A stretch of 64,000 nt of DNA. Source: Vibrio sp. HDW18. Its GTDB lineage: Bacteria; Pseudomonadota; Gammaproteobacteria; Enterobacterales; Vibrionaceae. Positions 62,979-64,000 of this stretch are shown one piece after another (within the stretch, counting starts at the first letter, position 1; each line of letters begins with the position of its first letter). The translations under genes and the position numbers were made by a program. The stretch spans positions 2,356,001 through 2,420,000 of the forward strand of contig NZ_CP049913.1 of the NCBI RefSeq assembly GCF_011306175.1, given 5' to 3'. The notes under the pieces were generated by a model, which worked only from the letters and a program-made list of their open reading frames with translations, did not search any database and had not been told where the DNA came from.

Positions 62979-64000
62979 ATGTCTATTCTACAGATTGGTG
63001 CAGGCGGTGTTGGTTGGGTAGTGGCACATAAAGCTGCACAAAACAACGACGTACTGGGTGATATTACGATTGCATCTCGCTCGATTGCGAAGTGTGAAAA
63101 AATCATTGAGTCGATTAAAGGTAAAAACAACCTGAAAGACTCGACCAAGAAACTAGAAGCGCGTCAGGTTAACGTTGATGATAGCGAATCATTGGTGCAA
63201 CTGATTAATCAAGTTAAGCCGGATTTAGTCATCAATGCTGGGCCACCTTGGGTCAATGTTGCGATTATGCAAGCTTGCTACCAAGCCAAAGTATCTTATT
63301 TAGACACTTCAGTTTCGGTCGACTTATGCTCCGAAGGCCAGCAAGTTCCTGAAGCGTATGACGCACAATGGGCGTTTCGTGACAAATTTAAGCAAGCAGG
63401 GATCACCGCGATTTTAAGCGCGGGGTTTGATCCCGGTGTGGTCAGTGTATTTGCTGCCTACGCGGCCAAATATTTGTTTGACGAAATCGACACCATTGAT
63501 GTGTTGGACATTAATGCGGGCGATCATGGCAAGAAATTCGCCACCAACTTTGACCCTGAAACCAACTTGTTGGAAATTCAAGGAGACTCCATCTATTGGG
63601 ATCAAGGCGAGTGGCAGCGTGCCGCTTGCCACACTCGTATGCTGGAGTTTGATTTTCCTAAATGTGGCAAATTCAAAGTTTACTCAATGTCGCACGACGA
63701 ATTGCGCTCGTTAAAAGAGTTTATTCCGGCTAAGCGTATTGAGTTTTGGATGGGTTTTGGCGATCGCTACCTCAATTATTTCAATGTGATGCGCGATATC
63801 GGTTTGTTAAATCCAGCGCCGTTGACCTTGCAAGATGGTACGGTGGTTAAGCCGCTACAGGTGTTAAAAGCCATGTTGCCCGATCCCACTTCGTTGGCTC
63901 CGGGCTATACAGGCCTGACTTGTATTGGTACTTGGGTGCAAGGTAAAAAAGATGGTCAAGCACGTAGTGTATTTATCTACAACCATGCTGATCATCAAGT
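62979..64000 (+). CDS. Carboxynorspermidine synthase (dehydrogenase), 3' end outside window
   Basis: NADPH-dependent reductive condensation of diaminopropane with aspartate semialdehyde to carboxynorspermidine, a step between the fused enzyme upstream and the decarboxylase NspC expected just downstream. 340 codons are visible and the frame is open to the window edge (family about 410). It belongs to the saccharopine dehydrogenase-like family: the Rossmann start is MSILQIGAGGVGWVVAHKA, then VINAGPPWVNVAIMQACYQ and ILSAGFDPGVVSVFAAYAAK. AAGGAA precedes the ATG at good distance. It shares an operon with the upstream gene. Confidence 0.93.
   Translation, partial: MSILQIGAGGVGWVVAHKAAQNNDVLGDITIASRSIAKCEKIIESIKGKNNLKDSTKKLEARQVNVDDSESLVQLINQVKPDLVINAGPPWVNVAIMQACYQAKVSYLDTSVSVDLCSEGQQVPEAYDAQWAFRDKFKQAGITAILSAGFDPGVVSVFAAYAAKYLFDEIDTIDVLDINAGDHGKKFATNFDPETNLLEIQGDSIYWDQGEWQRAACHTRMLEFDFPKCGKFKVYSMSHDELRSLKEFIPAKRIEFWMGFGDRYLNYFNVMRDIGLLNPAPLTLQDGTVVKPLQVLKAMLPDPTSLAPGYTGLTCIGTWVQGKKDGQARSVFIYNHADHQ

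Noticed and set aside
1-64000. CRISPR array, integron attC sites, prophage or transposase genes
   Set aside because: No regularly spaced long repeats, no integrase, transposase or phage structural genes, and no VCR-like repeats were seen.
1-64000. tRNA or rRNA genes
   Set aside because: No T-loop/anticodon patterns or rRNA stretches were found in the intergenic regions.

Overview
The window is a stretch of a Vibrio primary chromosome. The evidence is the proteins themselves (the VieS/VieA/VieB c-di-GMP signalling set, the AspS-type pilotin, the norspermidine pathway, the DUF2913 and DUF2750 families) and the gene order mukB ... metR/metE ... sap ... metC ... sdaC ... vie ... rplY-radD/rsuA-bcr ... 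nhaA ... norspermidine genes. As far as I remember, this is the order of Vibrio cholerae chromosome 1 across roughly locus tags VC1714 to VC1624. FocA is 280 residues, like the crystallised V. cholerae protein. The organism is therefore V. cholerae or a relative, but not all neighbours remembered from V. cholerae are present; for example, nothing lies between sapA and tag. No rRNA, tRNA, prophage, integron cassette or CRISPR array was seen.

Layout: 1-4109 is the 3' nine tenths of mukB. 4328-8887 holds ygiQ, an orphan membrane protein, a DUF4250 protein and metR. 8888-9279 is a complex metR/metE intergenic region with an ERIC element, two MetJ-like double boxes and a four-copy CAACCAT tandem repeat. 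metE follows. 11670-14691 is a minus-strand run (aspS, yciI, yciA, yciB, ydcF-like, TIGR02647). Then come focA, an inverted pair of perfect DnaA boxes, ppaC and a DUF2750 gene. 17722-22960 is sapABCDF on the minus strand. tag, metC and clsA follow, then a sodium:neurotransmitter-symporter gene behind a TyrR-like and a TetR-type box, a pseudouridine synthase, a second ERIC, a META lipoprotein and a YbhGFSR-like ABC exporter. sdaC and an EamA transporter precede vieSAB, where vieS carries a frameshift in its receiver domain. A chemoreceptor, rplY, radD, rsuA, a third ERIC, bcr and DUF2913 follow. Then come an SDR/DUF2867 protein, a MATE pump, an AttEFGH/YbbAP-like ABC cluster and nhaA. The window ends in the norspermidine operon.

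Functional themes: methionine synthesis (metR, metE, metC), norspermidine synthesis (fused diaminobutyrate aminotransferase/decarboxylase plus carboxynorspermidine synthase), c-di-GMP signalling (vieSAB), and many inner-membrane transporters. The most interesting non-coding region is the ~600 bp leader before the norspermidine operon. It contains several strong hairpins, a possible 33-codon upstream ORF and a hairpin just before the ribosome binding site. It fits my recollection of the DABA-DC-AT RNA motif and could be a metabolite- or translation-coupled switch.
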